NCBI RefSeq assembly: GCF_004011825.1
Contig: NZ_RKLO01000005.1
Span: forward strand, 124,001 to 188,000
Origin: Rhodococcus xishaensis
Lineage (GTDB): Bacteria; Actinomycetota; Actinomycetes; Mycobacteriales; Mycobacteriaceae
Direction of reading: 5' to 3'
Length of the DNA stretch: 64,000 nt
Below, in pieces: positions 8,043 through 17,148 of the stretch (positions are counted from its first letter, which is position 1; each line of letters starts with the position of its first letter). The notes beneath the pieces are model-generated. The model did not search any database, was not told the DNA's origin, and saw only the letters and a program-made list of their open reading frames with translations. The translations under genes and the position numbers were made by a program.

Positions 8043-10526
8043 GTGAACAGTCACAGTGCCAAACCAGCCGAGGTCCATTCAGGGACAACGAATTACGCGG
8101 ACCTGATCGCCTCGCTCGATCTTGGATCGAAGGTCCGGCTCCTCACCGGGGCGTCGACGTTCACCACCGCCGCCGAGGAATCGATCGGCCTGGGCGAGAT
8201 ACGCCTGTCCGACGGGCCGACCGGCATTCGAGGGCTCGATTCCAGCGGAGTACGTGAGGTGACACTGCTTCCCAACGCCACGCTGCTCGCCTCGAGCTGG
8301 GACACTCGCCTGCTCTACGACGTCGGCCAGCTTCTTGCCGAAGAGGCACTGGCCCAACGAATTCACGTGGCTCTCGGTCCGACGATCAACCTTCACCGTT
8401 CCCCCCTCGGGGGCCGTCTCTTCGAGGCGTACTCGGAGGACCCGTTGTTGACCGGACTCCTCGCGGCAGCCTACGTGCGCGGACTGCAAGACGCGGGCAT
8501 CGGCGCGTGCCTCAAACACTTGGTCGCCAACGAGTCCGAGACCGAACGCCACACGATGAACAGCGTCGTCGACGAGGCCACGCTTCGGGAGTTGTACCTG
8601 ACGCCGTTCGAGGTCGCGATCGCCGACGCCGACCCCTGGTCGGTCATGGATGCGTACAACGACGTCAACGGTGTTGCTTCCACTGAGAACGTGCACGTCA
8701 ACACCGAGATCGTCAAGGGCGAGTGGAATTACAGCGGCCTGATCATGTCCGACTGGCTCGCGACCCGGACGGCCGTGGCCGCCGCCAACGGGGGCCTGGA
8801 TCTGGTCATGCCCGGCCCCGGCGGTCCGTGGGGTGAGGCCCTGATCGCTGCCGTGGAAGCCGGCGAGGTTCCGATGTCGGTAATCGATGACCACGTGCGT
8901 CGCCTGCTGCTGCTGGCCGCGCGGGTCGGCGCGCTCGGTGAGCAGCGTCTGTACGACATGGAAGTGCCTGCGCCGACGTCGATCGGGCGCCGGGACCAAC
9001 TCGTCCAACTCGCCGCCACCGGGATGACGGTCTTGACCAATCGCGGCAGCATCCTACCGCTGGAGCCGGACCAGTCCGTCGCCCTCATCGGCAGGCATGC
9101 AGTCGACACCGTGTGTATGGGAGGAGGTTCGTCGGAGGTCAGCCCGCCCCATCAGGTCAGCATTGCCGAGGGCATGACTGCGCTGCCGGGCACATCGCTC
9201 ACCGTCGTCGACGGCGTCGCCGTCCGCACCCGGCCGGCTACCGTGCGGCGAGGTGTCCTGCTCGACCCCGAAACCGGTGAACCCGGAGTTCGTTTCGTGT
9301 TGCGATCCACGGACGGGTCCGAGATCGAGGAACGGCGCACCGGATCGGCGGTCACGACCATCGGCTGGGACGACGACCTCGACGCAGAGGTCGCGGCGAT
9401 CGAGTTCCACGCGGTGACCACCCTGGACGGGCCCGTCGATGTGGGTGCGATCGGTGTCGGCGACTGGACGATCCACGCCGGTGACGACACATTCGACTAC
9501 GCCCTGGACCAGCCCCACTCCGACGGCGACGGTGGGACCGATCGGCGAGGTCCGTCGATGCAGGACATTCTCGGTGGAGCACTTCAGCAGCCACCGTTCC
9601 GGCGCGACACCACGGTGGTCAGCTCGGGTACCGCGATCAGCGGCGTCATCCGACGGCCCATGACCCCCGGTAGGTTCGCCGTGACAGTGGCTCCCGCACA
9701 ACGCAACAGCGAGGATGCCATTGCCGAGGCGACGTCGGCCGCGGCCGAGGCCGACGTCGCGGTGGTCGTGGTCGGCACCACCGAAGAACAGGAAACCGAG
9801 GCGTTCGACAAGTCGACGCTGCACCTGCCCGGCGATCAGGACGCCCTGGTCTCGGCCGTCGCGTCGGCTGCGCGCAAGACCGTCGTAGTGGTCAACGCGG
9901 CGACACCGGTGATCATGCCCTGGCGCGACGAAGTCGACGCGATCCTCTGGGTCGGGCTGCCCGGGCAGGAAGCCGGACATGCGGTTGCGGCAACCCTTTA
10001 CGGCGCCGTCGAGCCATCGGGGCGACTGGTCACCACGTTCCCGGCAGAGGACGGGCAGAGCGCGGCCTGGTCGGTGACACCTGAGGGCGGCGACCTCGAG
10101 TACGCGGAGGGGCCCTACATCGGATATCGCGGCCATCACGCGGGTCGAGCCCCGGCGCCGAGCTTCTGGTTCGGCCACGGCCTGGGCTACTCCTCGTGGG
10201 AGTACCGGGACGCCCACCTGACCGGTGGCTCGAGTGTGCGCGTGAACGTGGCGAACGTCGGGGGCCGAACGAGCCGCGAGGTGGTCCAGTTGTACTTCGC
10301 TCCCGTCGAACGCGACCAGCCCGTGCGTCTGGTCGGCTGGCAGGACGTGACAGTCGCCGCCGGATCCTCCGCCGACGTCGAGGTGTCCGCCGATCCGCGG
10401 GCGCTACGCCGGTGGGACACGTCCGCGTCACGGTGGGCGCCGCTGTCGGGCCGTGGGCAGCTCATCCTCGCTCGCGGTCTCGGCGATGTCCGAGCCCGAC
10501 TCGAAGCCGTGCCTGCCGACGCCTGA
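8043..10526 (+). CDS. Glycoside hydrolase family 3 beta-glycosidase
   Basis: An 827-residue protein with the GH3 layout: an N-terminal TIM-barrel domain with KHLVANESETERH and the nucleophile motif IMSDW (Asp about residue 237), an alpha/beta sandwich domain after an insertion of about 100 residues, and a C-terminal fibronectin III-like domain (about 700-790). It should release sugars from beta-linked glycosides. No signal peptide is present, so it probably acts in the cytoplasm on substrate brought in by the two MFS proteins. The GTG start at 8043 has AGGAAGAAG upstream. Substrate specificity cannot be read from sequence alone. Confidence 0.9.
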   Translation: MNSHSAKPAEVHSGTTNYADLIASLDLGSKVRLLTGASTFTTAAEESIGLGEIRLSDGPTGIRGLDSSGVREVTLLPNATLLASSWDTRLLYDVGQLLAEEALAQRIHVALGPTINLHRSPLGGRLFEAYSEDPLLTGLLAAAYVRGLQDAGIGACLKHLVANESETERHTMNSVVDEATLRELYLTPFEVAIADADPWSVMDAYNDVNGVASTENVHVNTEIVKGEWNYSGLIMSDWLATRTAVAAANGGLDLVMPGPGGPWGEALIAAVEAGEVPMSVIDDHVRRLLLLAARVGALGEQRLYDMEVPAPTSIGRRDQLVQLAATGMTVLTNRGSILPLEPDQSVALIGRHAVDTVCMGGGSSEVSPPHQVSIAEGMTALPGTSLTVVDGVAVRTRPATVRRGVLLDPETGEPGVRFVLRSTDGSEIEERRTGSAVTTIGWDDDLDAEVAAIEFHAVTTLDGPVDVGAIGVGDWTIHAGDDTFDYALDQPHSDGDGGTDRRGPSMQDILGGALQQPPFRRDTTVVSSGTAISGVIRRPMTPGRFAVTVAPAQRNSEDAIAEATSAAAEADVAVVVVGTTEEQETEAFDKSTLHLPGDQDALVSAVASAARKTVVVVNAATPVIMPWRDEVDAILWVGLPGQEAGHAVAATLYGAVEPSGRLVTTFPAEDGQSAAWSVTPEGGDLEYAEGPYIGYRGHHAGRAPAPSFWFGHGLGYSSWEYRDAHLTGGSSVRVNVANVGGRTSREVVQLYFAPVERDQPVRLVGWQDVTVAAGSSADVEVSADPRALRRWDTSASRWAPLSGRGQLILARGLGDVRARLEAVPADA

Positions 10527-10551
10527 GTCCTTTCACGGCCGGGCGAATTTC

Positions 10552-10944
10552 TCAGGTAGGACCATCCTCGGCCTGGATGGCCGACAGTGCCGACAACGCT
10601 TCCTCGGCGTCGAATCCCGCGGCTACGACAGCGGTGAGGTAGTCCCTGGCCAACCGCTCGAGCAGATCGGGTGATGGTGGTGAGGCAGACCGTGGTCGCG
10701 TTCTGGCGACCTGAGTCCCTTTGCCGCGTCGTGACTCCACCCACCCTTCTTGCTCCAAGTCGCGATACGCGCGCGCGACAGTGCCGATCGCAACGTCGAG
10801 GTCTTTCGCGAGTTGCCTCAACGATGGAAGTTTGTCCCCGGGTGAGATCTGGCCGGATGTGATGAGAGCGGCGATCTGTCGACGTATCTGCTCGTAGGGG
10901 GGCAGCAGATCGTCAGAACGCACGACGACTCGCGAACTGTTCAT
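10552..10944 (-). CDS. GntR-family regulator, YtrA-like
   Basis: A 130-residue protein with the GntR winged helix at residues 12-80 (PPYEQIRRQI, PSLRQLAKDLDVAIGTVARA, RGKGTQVA) and only a short C-terminal helix pair, as in the YtrA subfamily rather than the large FadR or HutC types. The ATG at 10944 overlaps the TGA of the upstream membrane-protein gene (ATGA), so translation is coupled. YtrA-type regulators usually repress their own operon with a membrane or ABC partner, which fits the palindrome at 11842-11879. The effector is unknown. Confidence 0.85.
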   Translation of the reverse strand: MNSSRVVVRSDDLLPPYEQIRRQIAALITSGQISPGDKLPSLRQLAKDLDVAIGTVARAYRDLEQEGWVESRRGKGTQVARTRPRSASPPSPDLLERLARDYLTAVVAAGFDAEEALSALSAIQAEDGPT

Positions 10945-11831
10945 CGCGACATCGACGGCAGAGGCGCAACAAATCGGACGATGGCCCACAGACCGAGAAC
11001 GCCGCTGTAGATCATCATTCCCATCCCAAGGATTCCGGCCGCCTTCCAGCCCCAACTCGAGTCACCAACACTCGAGACCGCGCCTGCTGCTCTGTCCAGC
11101 GAGATCCCTACGACGAAGATCCCGAACGCCGAAATTGCTGCAGCACATGCAACTCCGCGAGTCGCGATTCGGCTCCGAAGCGCCATGTCATAGAGCCCAG
11201 TATCGACTGCACCCCATCGCTGGGCGCCCTTTACGCATGCCAGAGCGAGGACCAGAACCAGAACGATCGCAATCATCAGAGGCGCGGAGTAGAAGGATCC
11301 GGGGTAGGGAGAGAACGTTCGGCCGATATCCCCGTACGAGATCGAGAACGCGCGCATCTCGTTACTGAAGGAGTCTGCCGATGCCGTGAGCGTCGTCGCG
11401 ATCAGCCCTCCGATGGCAAGTAGCACCCCAGCCGCCGTGGCAACGGCAAAGCGTGGTGGGACAACAGATCTCAGCGATCGAGGTACCAGACTCGCCTCCC
11501 GTTCGGACGAATCGCGGTCGACTTGATCGATGCTCAAGGCGCTCAGGGCGAGCCCGATGACCAGACACGTGATCACCCCAGGCACAAGCGTCACAGCGCC
11601 ACGCCCGAAGTTGTCCCACCACAGCAGAGCGAATCCGACGGGGAGCGCAAGAATGACGCCAGCCACGAGCAACAGCGCACTGCGGCGACGCGCGTTCTTC
11701 GCAGAGGCCGGCATGTCTGAGCGCCGTGCGGCCACTGCGTCACTGAACCCCGCCTGAACCAGCACGAGTGCCGCAACAAGGGCGAACAAGACGAACAGCG
11801 GGAACAAGACGAACAGCGGGGGCAGGTCCAT
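10941..11831 (-). CDS. Polytopic membrane protein paired with the GntR regulator
   Basis: A 296-residue protein with about seven hydrophobic segments and no recognisable catalytic motif. ATG 11831 was chosen because GGAGG lies 5 nt upstream; an ATG 12 nt further out lacks an RBS. The promoter side carries a perfect palindrome, and the gene overlaps the downstream GntR gene by 4 bp, so the pair is probably an autoregulated unit that responds to some membrane-active signal. I do not recognise the family. Confidence 0.65.
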   Translation of the reverse strand: MDLPPLFVLFPLFVLFALVAALVLVQAGFSDAVAARRSDMPASAKNARRRSALLLVAGVILALPVGFALLWWDNFGRGAVTLVPGVITCLVIGLALSALSIDQVDRDSSEREASLVPRSLRSVVPPRFAVATAAGVLLAIGGLIATTLTASADSFSNEMRAFSISYGDIGRTFSPYPGSFYSAPLMIAIVLVLVLALACVKGAQRWGAVDTGLYDMALRSRIATRGVACAAAISAFGIFVVGISLDRAAGAVSSVGDSSWGWKAAGILGMGMMIYSGVLGLWAIVRFVAPLPSMSR

Positions 11832-11841
11832 GAACTCCTCC

Positions 11842-11879
11842 AAGTACTACTGTATTAGATAGTTGATACAGTAGTACTT
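11842..11879. promoter_or_regulatory. Long perfect palindrome, candidate GntR operator
   Basis: Arms of 14 bp (AAGTACTACTGTAT at 11842-11855 and its exact complement at 11866-11879) flank a 10-bp AT-rich spacer. The site ends at the RBS of the membrane-protein gene and contains TATCTA/TAATAC, which could be the -10 region on the minus strand. Its position fits an autoregulatory operator of the YtrA-like protein. Confidence 0.7.
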
Positions 11880-11888
11880 CGAGGAGCA

Positions 11889-11910
11889 GGGGTCCAAGAG
11901 CGTGGACCCC
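11889..11910 (-). terminator. Hairpin downstream of the Cds1-like gene
   Basis: GGGGTCC at 11889-11895 and GGACCCC at 11904-11910 form a perfect 7-bp GC stem with an 8-nt loop, about 70 nt beyond the stop codon at 11978. No T-tract follows, as is usual for terminators in high-GC actinobacteria. Confidence 0.5.
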
Positions 11911-11977
11911 GGGAGGTGCCCACCGAGAACATGCAGAGCCAGCCCGGGGGTGACACTGGCGGACGGCGGTCGGAGGT

Positions 11978-13072
11978 CTAGTCGGCCCAGTGCCCGGTGC
12001 GGGCGAACCCGTCGAGGACCGCTGTCGGCCCGGCGAGGTCGATCCCTTCGGACGCGACCCAGTCGTCGTCGAAGTACGTCTCGGAGTAGCGCTCTCCGCC
12101 GTCGCACAGGAGCGTGACGACGCTGCCGCTACGCCTCTGCTCGAGCATCTCGGCCACCAGCCCGAAAGCGCCCCAGAGGTTGGTCCCGGTCGACCCACCC
12201 ACCTTGCGGCCGAGCACCTCGCTGGCGTGCCGCATGGCCGCGATCGAACCTGCGTCGGGCACCTTGACCATCCGGTCCACAACCTGGCCGATGAACGACG
12301 GCTCGACCCGTGGGCGGCCAATCCCCTCGATCCGAGAACCCCGCTCCGACGTGGAGGTGAGGGCGCAGTCGTCACACCGCCACGCATCGAAGAAGACGGA
12401 GTTCTCCGGGTCCACGACGCACAGCCCGGTGTCGAACTTGCGGTACCGCAGGTACCGGCCGATCGTCGCCCCAGTGCCGCCGGTGCCGGCACCGACGACG
12501 ATCCACTCGGGAATCGGGTTCTCCTCCTGCTGAAGCTGCGTGAAGATCGACTCCGCGATGTTGTTGTTCCCGCGCCAGTCGGTGGCCCGCTCGGCATGAG
12601 TGAACTGATCCATGTAGTGGCCACCAGTCTCGGTCGCCAACCGCTGCGACTCGGCGTAGATGAGTGACGGGTCCTTCACGAAGTGGCAGCGACCGCCCTG
12701 CGCTTCGATGAGCGCGATCTTGGCCGGACTCGTACTCGCAGGCATCACCGCAACGAAGTCGAGGCCGAGGAGCTGTGCGAAGTACGCCTCGCTGACCGCA
12801 GTCGATCCCGAGGACGCTTCGATGACGGTGGTGTTCTCGCCGACCCAGCCGTTGCAGATCGCATACAGGAACAGCGATCGGGCTAGCCGATGCTTGAGGC
12901 TTCCGGTGATGTGGGTGGACTCGTCCTTGAGATACAGCTGGACGCTCCACTGGGGCGGTAGCGGATAGCGCAGCAGGTGCGTGTCCGCGCTGCGCTGCGC
13001 GTCGGCCTCGATCAGACGGACTGCATTGTCGACCCACGTACGCGGGCCCCGCCGGTCGAGGACGACCGTCAC
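11978..13072 (-). CDS. cds1: PLP-dependent cysteine synthase-family enzyme, Cds1-like cysteine desulfhydrase
   Basis: A 364-residue fold-type II PLP enzyme. The Schiff-base lysine lies in [10 protein letters not shown] (Lys60), and the phosphate-binding loop is [14 protein letters not shown]. Length and sequence resemble the mycobacterial Cds1 family, which breaks cysteine down to H2S, pyruvate and ammonia, more than biosynthetic CysK/CysM. That functional choice is inferred. The mid-region cysteines CDDC (about residue 234) could bind metal. Its start overlaps the stop of the upstream DUF4229 gene by 4 bp, so the two are probably co-translated. Confidence 0.75.
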   Translation of the reverse strand: MTVVLDRRGPRTWVDNAVRLIEADAQRSADTHLLRYPLPPQWSVQLYLKDESTHITGSLKHRLARSLFLYAICNGWVGENTTVIEASSGSTAVSEAYFAQLLGLDFVAVMPASTSPAKIALIEAQGGRCHFVKDPSLIYAESQRLATETGGHYMDQFTHAERATDWRGNNNIAESIFTQLQQEENPIPEWIVVGAGTGGTGATIGRYLRYRKFDTGLCVVDPENSVFFDAWRCDDCALTSTSERGSRIEGIGRPRVEPSFIGQVVDRMVKVPDAGSIAAMRHASEVLGRKVGGSTGTNLWGAFGLVAEMLEQRRSGSVVTLLCDGGERYSETYFDDDWVASEGIDLAGPTAVLDGFARTGHWAD

Positions 13073-13422
13073 CGCCGGTCTTCTCCCCGGAGCTTCGCCT
13101 GCAGGTCGGCCTTGTCGGCGCGGCGCTGCGCATCAACTGCGGCGATATCGCGGTTGACCCTCTTGCGAAGCCTCGAGAAGAGAACCAGTGAGAGCGGCAG
13201 CGCGATGAGGACCGCGAACAACGCGGCCACGATGAGCGGCACCTCCACGCCGAACAGTTCGCCACCGAACAGGATGACGGCGGCGAGGACGACCACGAGA
13301 CCGAGTCGCGCCGCCGAGTACGCGAGGACGTCGCGGACAAGGGTGCCGGTCGTTACGGTTCCGCCGGCCGGGCTGTCGGCATTTCGATCCTGTTCAGGAG
13401 GAGTCTGCGCTGCTTCACTCAC
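13069..13422 (-). CDS. DUF4229-type small membrane protein
   Basis: A 117-residue protein with a polar N-terminus, two adjacent transmembrane helices (about residues 38-80) and a charged C-terminal tail with the helix [21 protein letters not shown]. This matches the actinobacterial DUF4229 pattern; function is unknown. GTG 13422 was chosen because a TACCCT box lies 6 nt upstream (13429-13434) and upstream sequence is not protein-like. It overlaps the next gene by ATGA. Confidence 0.7.
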   Translation of the reverse strand: MSEAAQTPPEQDRNADSPAGGTVTTGTLVRDVLAYSAARLGLVVVLAAVILFGGELFGVEVPLIVAALFAVLIALPLSLVLFSRLRKRVNRDIAAVDAQRRADKADLQAKLRGEDRR

Positions 13423-13428
13423 ACGATC

Positions 13429-13434
13429 AGGGTA
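13429..13434 (-). promoter_or_regulatory. Candidate -10 box (TACCCT) of the DUF4229 gene
   Basis: TACCCT on the minus strand ends 6 nt before the GTG at 13422. With no RBS visible, a leaderless transcript is likely. Confidence 0.4.
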
Positions 13435-13505
13435 CCGACAGCCGGTGGCCCCCACAGCAGCGCCGCGAGGAGGGAAGGCCGGAGCGACGACACCGGGAAA
13501 AGGTG

Positions 13506-13538
13506 CTTCAATCGACGAAACGATATTTCGTGCTGAAG
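13506..13538. promoter_or_regulatory. Two-tier inverted repeat upstream of bldC
   Basis: Outer arms CTTCA (13506-13510) and TGAAG (13534-13538) enclose inner arms ACGAAA (13515-13520) and TTTCGT (13526-13531). It could be a regulator site or an RNA hairpin; it is about 260 bp upstream of bldC and 85 bp from the leftward gene. Confidence 0.35.
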
Positions 13539-13797
13539 TGCCATCGGCGAACACACAGACGGATTTCACACTAGGTGCTGGCAACCCCGTCCATACTGGG
13601 ATTTCCGATTCCCGTGCACACCCCGTAATACACGAGTCCGACTAGTCCGTTTTGTCTATTACCTCCGCTTTACCAACTTTAGATCGTTCGAGTACCCGGG
13701 GGGTTGAGTGCCACTATGTCGAAGCCGGTTGACAAACGAACCGGTCCCGTATCCCCACGGCCGACCCCTGCGGTAGGCCCCGAACCTTGGAGGATCG

Positions 13798-14010
13798 ATG
13801 AGCGCACCCACCTACAACGGCGCCAAGGAAGCCTTGCTGACTCCAGGCCAGGTCGCCGCACTGTTCCATGTCGACCCCAAGACCGTCACGCGTTGGGCGC
13901 ACGCCGGCCGGCTCGGATCTCTGCGCACCCCCGGAGGACACCGGAGGTTCCGTGAGGCCGAGGTGATGGCGCTGCTCTCGTCCCTCACCACCGAGGCACA
14001 CCACTCCTGA
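13798..14010 (+). CDS. bldC: BldC-like MerR-fold DNA-binding protein
   Basis: A 70-residue protein that is essentially one winged helix-turn-helix: LLTPGQVAALFHVDPKTVTR followed by WAHAGRLGS and TPGGHRRFREAEVMALL. This is the BldC pattern of Streptomyces and other actinobacteria, a small regulator that binds direct repeats head to tail and times development or secondary metabolism. TTGGAGG lies 5 nt before the ATG. In non-sporulating mycolata its role is less defined. It is followed by a small membrane-protein gene 78 bp downstream. Confidence 0.9.
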   Translation: MSAPTYNGAKEALLTPGQVAALFHVDPKTVTRWAHAGRLGSLRTPGGHRRFREAEVMALLSSLTTEAHHS

Positions 14011-14088
14011 GTGGCGTAAACGCCGACGGGGACAGGTAGATGCCGGGGCGACCCGGACACGGCTACCCTCGTAATCAGGAGGTGCACC

Positions 14089-14307
14089 GTGATCTACCTG
14101 TTGGCCTTTATCGGCCTGGTAACGCTCGCTGTCCTGTTGTGGAAGGCGTTCGGCCCGACCGCCACGACCATGGTTCGGGGCGGCGGGGCGACCAGGACCG
14201 GCCGAGTCGTCGGCCCGGACGACGATCCCGAGTTCTTGTGGCGCATGGATCGTGACAACCATCGCCGCCAGTCGGGAACCGACACCCCGACCGACCCGGA
14301 GAGCTGA
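14089..14307 (+). CDS. Small single-pass membrane protein
   Basis: A 72-residue protein with one N-terminal transmembrane helix (IYLLAFIGLVTLAVLLW) and a polar tail containing GPDDDPEFLWRM. AGGAGG lies just before the GTG start. By position, next to the cytochrome c maturation genes, it corresponds to the small Rv0530A-like proteins of mycobacteria (recalled). Function is unknown. It ends about 70 bp before a strong terminator hairpin. Confidence 0.7.
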   Translation: MIYLLAFIGLVTLAVLLWKAFGPTATTMVRGGGATRTGRVVGPDDDPEFLWRMDRDNHRRQSGTDTPTDPES

Positions 14308-14374
14308 TCCACGCTCCCCAGGGGTGACGGTCCGCGCCGGGTAGGGCCGACGCGCCCGGACGACAACCGAATGT

Positions 14375-14410
14375 GCAACGGTCGCCGTGCAGATGCACGG
14401 CGACCGTTGC
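14375..14410. terminator. Strong bidirectional terminator hairpin
   Basis: Perfect 16-bp arms (14375-14390 and 14395-14410, starting GCAACGGTCGCC) with a 4-nt AGAT loop. It sits between two convergent genes and should stop transcription from both sides. Confidence 0.85.
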
Positions 14411-14440
14411 GCGTTTCCGCCTCCGTTCGGGCGGTGACGT

Positions 14441-15409
14441 TCAGTTGAGGCCGGCGTAGGAGTGCAGGCCCGAGACGACCATGTTGATGATGAACAGGTT
14501 GAACAGCATCGCCACGAAACCGGCGACGTTGATCCAGGCCGCCTTGGTGTCGCGCCAGCCCGATGTCGCCCGGGCGTGCAGGTACGCCGCGTAGATGACC
14601 CACGTGATGAAGGAGACGGTCTCCTTGGGGTCCCAACCCCAGAACCGGCCCCAGGCGGCCTCGGCCCAAATCGCGCCGAGGATGATGCCGGCACCGAACA
14701 GCGGGAAGGCCACGATGGTCGTCTTGTAGGCAAGGCGGTCGAGGGTCAGTGCGTCAGGCAGACGTTGGGCCAGCTTGCTGAAGGGCCCGGTACCCTCCTC
14801 CCCCTGCGGGAATCGGATCCGGTACAGGAACAGCAGGCTCGCGACGCCGGAGACCAGGAAGATGCCGCTGCCGACGCTGATGATGGTCACGTGGATCGGG
14901 AGCCAGAACGACTGGAGCGCCGGAACCACGGGGGCAGCGTCGGAATAGAGCACGGTCGCCGCGAGGAACATCAGAACCAAGACCGGCACCAGAAGGAAGA
15001 CGAACAGGTCGGTGTTTCTGCGCATGGCGACGATGCCGGCGACTACTGCGGCCGCACAGGCCATCGTCACGAACTCGTACATGTTGCCCAGCGGGAAGCG
15101 GTCGGTCGCGAGTCCTCGCAACACCATCGACGCGATGTGCAGCACCACGCCCACGATCAGCAGCGAGTACCCCATGCCGCCGAACTTCTCCGACCACGTC
15201 TTGCCGGGCGTCGACGCCACCCGGCCGGGCTGTTGACCGGTCGGGGCGACCGGTGCACTCCCGGCTCTGACGAGTTCGCGTTCCTGGACCTCACGCGCCC
15301 GCATCGACGCGTACCGGGCGATCAGCAGGACCGTGGCGAGGACGTAGATCGCGAACGCCGACTCGAACGACCAGTCGCTGTAGCGCGCGAGTGTCTCGTT
15401 GATCGTCAT
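14441..15409 (-). CDS. ccsB: Cytochrome c biogenesis protein CcsB (CcsA/CycK-type heme handling)
   Basis: A 322-residue polytopic membrane protein of system II cytochrome c maturation. It carries the tryptophan-rich heme motif WGRFWGWDPKETVSF near residue 245 and conserved histidines in helices such as LPIHVTIISVG. With ResB it passes heme across the membrane and joins it to apocytochrome c. The start overlaps the ResB stop by ATGA. As recalled, the M. tuberculosis orthologue is Rv0529. Confidence 0.95.
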   Translation of the reverse strand: MTINETLARYSDWSFESAFAIYVLATVLLIARYASMRAREVQERELVRAGSAPVAPTGQQPGRVASTPGKTWSEKFGGMGYSLLIVGVVLHIASMVLRGLATDRFPLGNMYEFVTMACAAAVVAGIVAMRRNTDLFVFLLVPVLVLMFLAATVLYSDAAPVVPALQSFWLPIHVTIISVGSGIFLVSGVASLLFLYRIRFPQGEEGTGPFSKLAQRLPDALTLDRLAYKTTIVAFPLFGAGIILGAIWAEAAWGRFWGWDPKETVSFITWVIYAAYLHARATSGWRDTKAAWINVAGFVAMLFNLFIINMVVSGLHSYAGLN

Positions 15410-17148
15410 GAATTCATCTCCTGCCCGTCGTGCGCCCGTGTTGTCCGTTGTGCCGAGGGGTGACCGAGCAGGCGGATGCGCAGTCGGTCGAACTCGTCGC
15501 CCCAGCCGGCCTGATCCGTTCGAGCCAGGCCACCGAGTTCTACTACGGTTCGTCGTTCATTCGCGGTCAATGTAGCCGACGCCGGGCCGGGGTCCTTCCC
15601 GGGTCCAGGCTCCGGATAGATCCGCACCCACACCCGACGCCGCTTGACGACCAGCGAGACCAGCAGGCCCGCCATCATCACGAGCGAGGACACCAGAACC
15701 CACTGCTGCGCGGGATCGTGCGAGACCTGCAGGTTGACGAAGTCGACGGCACCGTCGAAACGCACCTCCGTGCCGTCCGCGAGTGTCGCGCTCTCCCCGG
15801 GGAACAGGTTCACACGCTCCTGCTTGACGAGGCGGCCCTGGTTGATCAGCTCCTCGTTGAGCGAAAAAATGCTCTGCGGAAAGCCGGTGTCGAGACCGGT
15901 GTCACCCTTGTAGATGTCGATCGCGACGGCCGGATCGATCAACTCAGGGAAGCCCGACGACAGCAGCGTCCCATCGAACACCGCGGTCGGGGCGAACAGG
16001 CCCTCGATCGCGATCTGGTTCTTACGCCGCTCGTCCTCGTTCGGGTACAAGCCGCCGGGCGGGTCGAAACGCATCGCACCGCTCGACAGGAACGTCGTCG
16101 CGTCCTCCGGCGCCCACTGCAGGGTCTCGGAACGCGTCTCGCCGTTCGGGAAGGTCACGGTGAACGTCGGCGCGTAGCCATGACCCTGCAGGTAGACACG
16201 GTCACCTGCGACCCGCAGCGGATGGTTCACCTTGAGCTGGGCGTCGCGCCATGTGTTCGAAGTCAGGTCCTCACCGGTCTGGTACGAGATGTTCGAAGTG
16301 AACATCTCGGCCTGGCCGTTGTCGAGGTAGTCGGCCGTGAAGTCGTTGACCTTGAGGCACAGCGGGGTCATGCCGGTGCCGTCCCGTTCGTTGCCCGCCC
16401 GGAACGAGTCGAAGACTGCGGGGGACGTCGTGCAGATACCCGGCCCACTGTTCGCCACGATGATCACATTGCCCTCGTAGTGGAACAGCTTGCCGGCTGC
16501 GATCGAGATGAGCAGCGCCACCAACGACAGGTGGAACACCAAATTGCCGGCTTCGCGCAAGAAGCCCTTCTCGGCGGAGAGCGTGATCTCGCCCGGGCGC
16601 TTCGCGCGCTCCCCGCCGGAGCGCTGCTCGACGCGCCACCCGCGCAGGTGGCTCCGGACGCGGCCCGCGACGGCCTCTGGGGTCTCGTCGACGGTCTCGA
16701 CATGGTGATGCGGGAGCCGACTGAGGTTGCGTGGCGCAGCAACGGGCTTCGCACGCAACGCCTTCGCGTACTCGACGCAGCGCGGGACGATGCAGCCGAC
16801 CAGAGAGACGAACAGCAGGACGTAGACCGCGGTGAACCAGAAGCTGCCGAAGACGTCGAACAGTTCGAGCCGGTCCATGATCGGCCCGAGGGTCGGTCGG
16901 GCCGCGATGTACTCGTTAACCTTTCCCTCGTTGAGGCTGCGCTGCGGAAGCAGGGCGCCCGGAATGGCCGCGAACGCCAGCAGGAACAGCAGCACCAGGG
17001 CGGTGCGCATCGACGTCAGACCGCGCCAGGTATTGCGAACCACGGCGACGGCACGGCCGAGCAGCGACTGCCGTGGCGGACGCGGCGACGACTCGTCGAT
17101 CCCGTCCGAGGACGACGCGTCCGCGCTCAGCGTGTCTCGAGCGGTCAT
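15406..17148 (-). CDS. resB: Cytochrome c biogenesis protein ResB
   Basis: A 580-residue ResB-family protein: a polar N-terminus, three hydrophobic segments by about residue 130 (one is [20 protein letters not shown]), another near 210-230, a large extracytoplasmic domain, and a final helix ([21 protein letters not shown]) near 490. It works with CcsB in heme export and ligation to cytochrome c. It is overlapped by 4 bp at both ends by ccdA and ccsB, so the four maturation genes are tightly coupled. Confidence 0.93.
   Translation of the reverse strand: MTARDTLSADASSSDGIDESSPRPPRQSLLGRAVAVVRNTWRGLTSMRTALVLLFLLAFAAIPGALLPQRSLNEGKVNEYIAARPTLGPIMDRLELFDVFGSFWFTAVYVLLFVSLVGCIVPRCVEYAKALRAKPVAAPRNLSRLPHHHVETVDETPEAVAGRVRSHLRGWRVEQRSGGERAKRPGEITLSAEKGFLREAGNLVFHLSLVALLISIAAGKLFHYEGNVIIVANSGPGICTTSPAVFDSFRAGNERDGTGMTPLCLKVNDFTADYLDNGQAEMFTSNISYQTGEDLTSNTWRDAQLKVNHPLRVAGDRVYLQGHGYAPTFTVTFPNGETRSETLQWAPEDATTFLSSGAMRFDPPGGLYPNEDERRKNQIAIEGLFAPTAVFDGTLLSSGFPELIDPAVAIDIYKGDTGLDTGFPQSIFSLNEELINQGRLVKQERVNLFPGESATLADGTEVRFDGAVDFVNLQVSHDPAQQWVLVSSLVMMAGLLVSLVVKRRRVWVRIYPEPGPGKDPGPASATLTANERRTVVELGGLARTDQAGWGDEFDRLRIRLLGHPSAQRTTRAHDGQEMNS

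Larger units (their letters stand above)
13423..13797. other. 375-bp intergenic region between DUF4229 and bldC
   Basis: No ORF is supported. It holds the -10 box of the leftward gene, a two-tier hairpin at 13506-13538 (outer CTTCA/TGAAG, inner ACGAAA/TTTCGT), and AT-richer sequence near 13640-13690, where the bldC promoter probably lies. TTGACA at 13727 has no well-spaced -10. A long 5' leader for bldC is plausible. Confidence 0.5.

Noticed and set aside
7023-10526. Single very long frame through the second MFS gene and the GH3 gene
   Set aside because: The first third is out of frame with the MFS protein and Arg-rich; the GH3 homology and RBS begin at GTG 8043.
10521-10556. CCTGAG/CTCAGG inverted repeat between GH3 and GntR as a terminator
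   Set aside because: Arms are only 6 bp with a 23-nt loop; too weak to call, though a terminator is expected between these convergent genes.
13727-13750. TTGACA as a bldC -35 box
   Set aside because: The only TA-containing -10 candidate is 15 bp away (TATCCC) and poor; the true start could not be placed.
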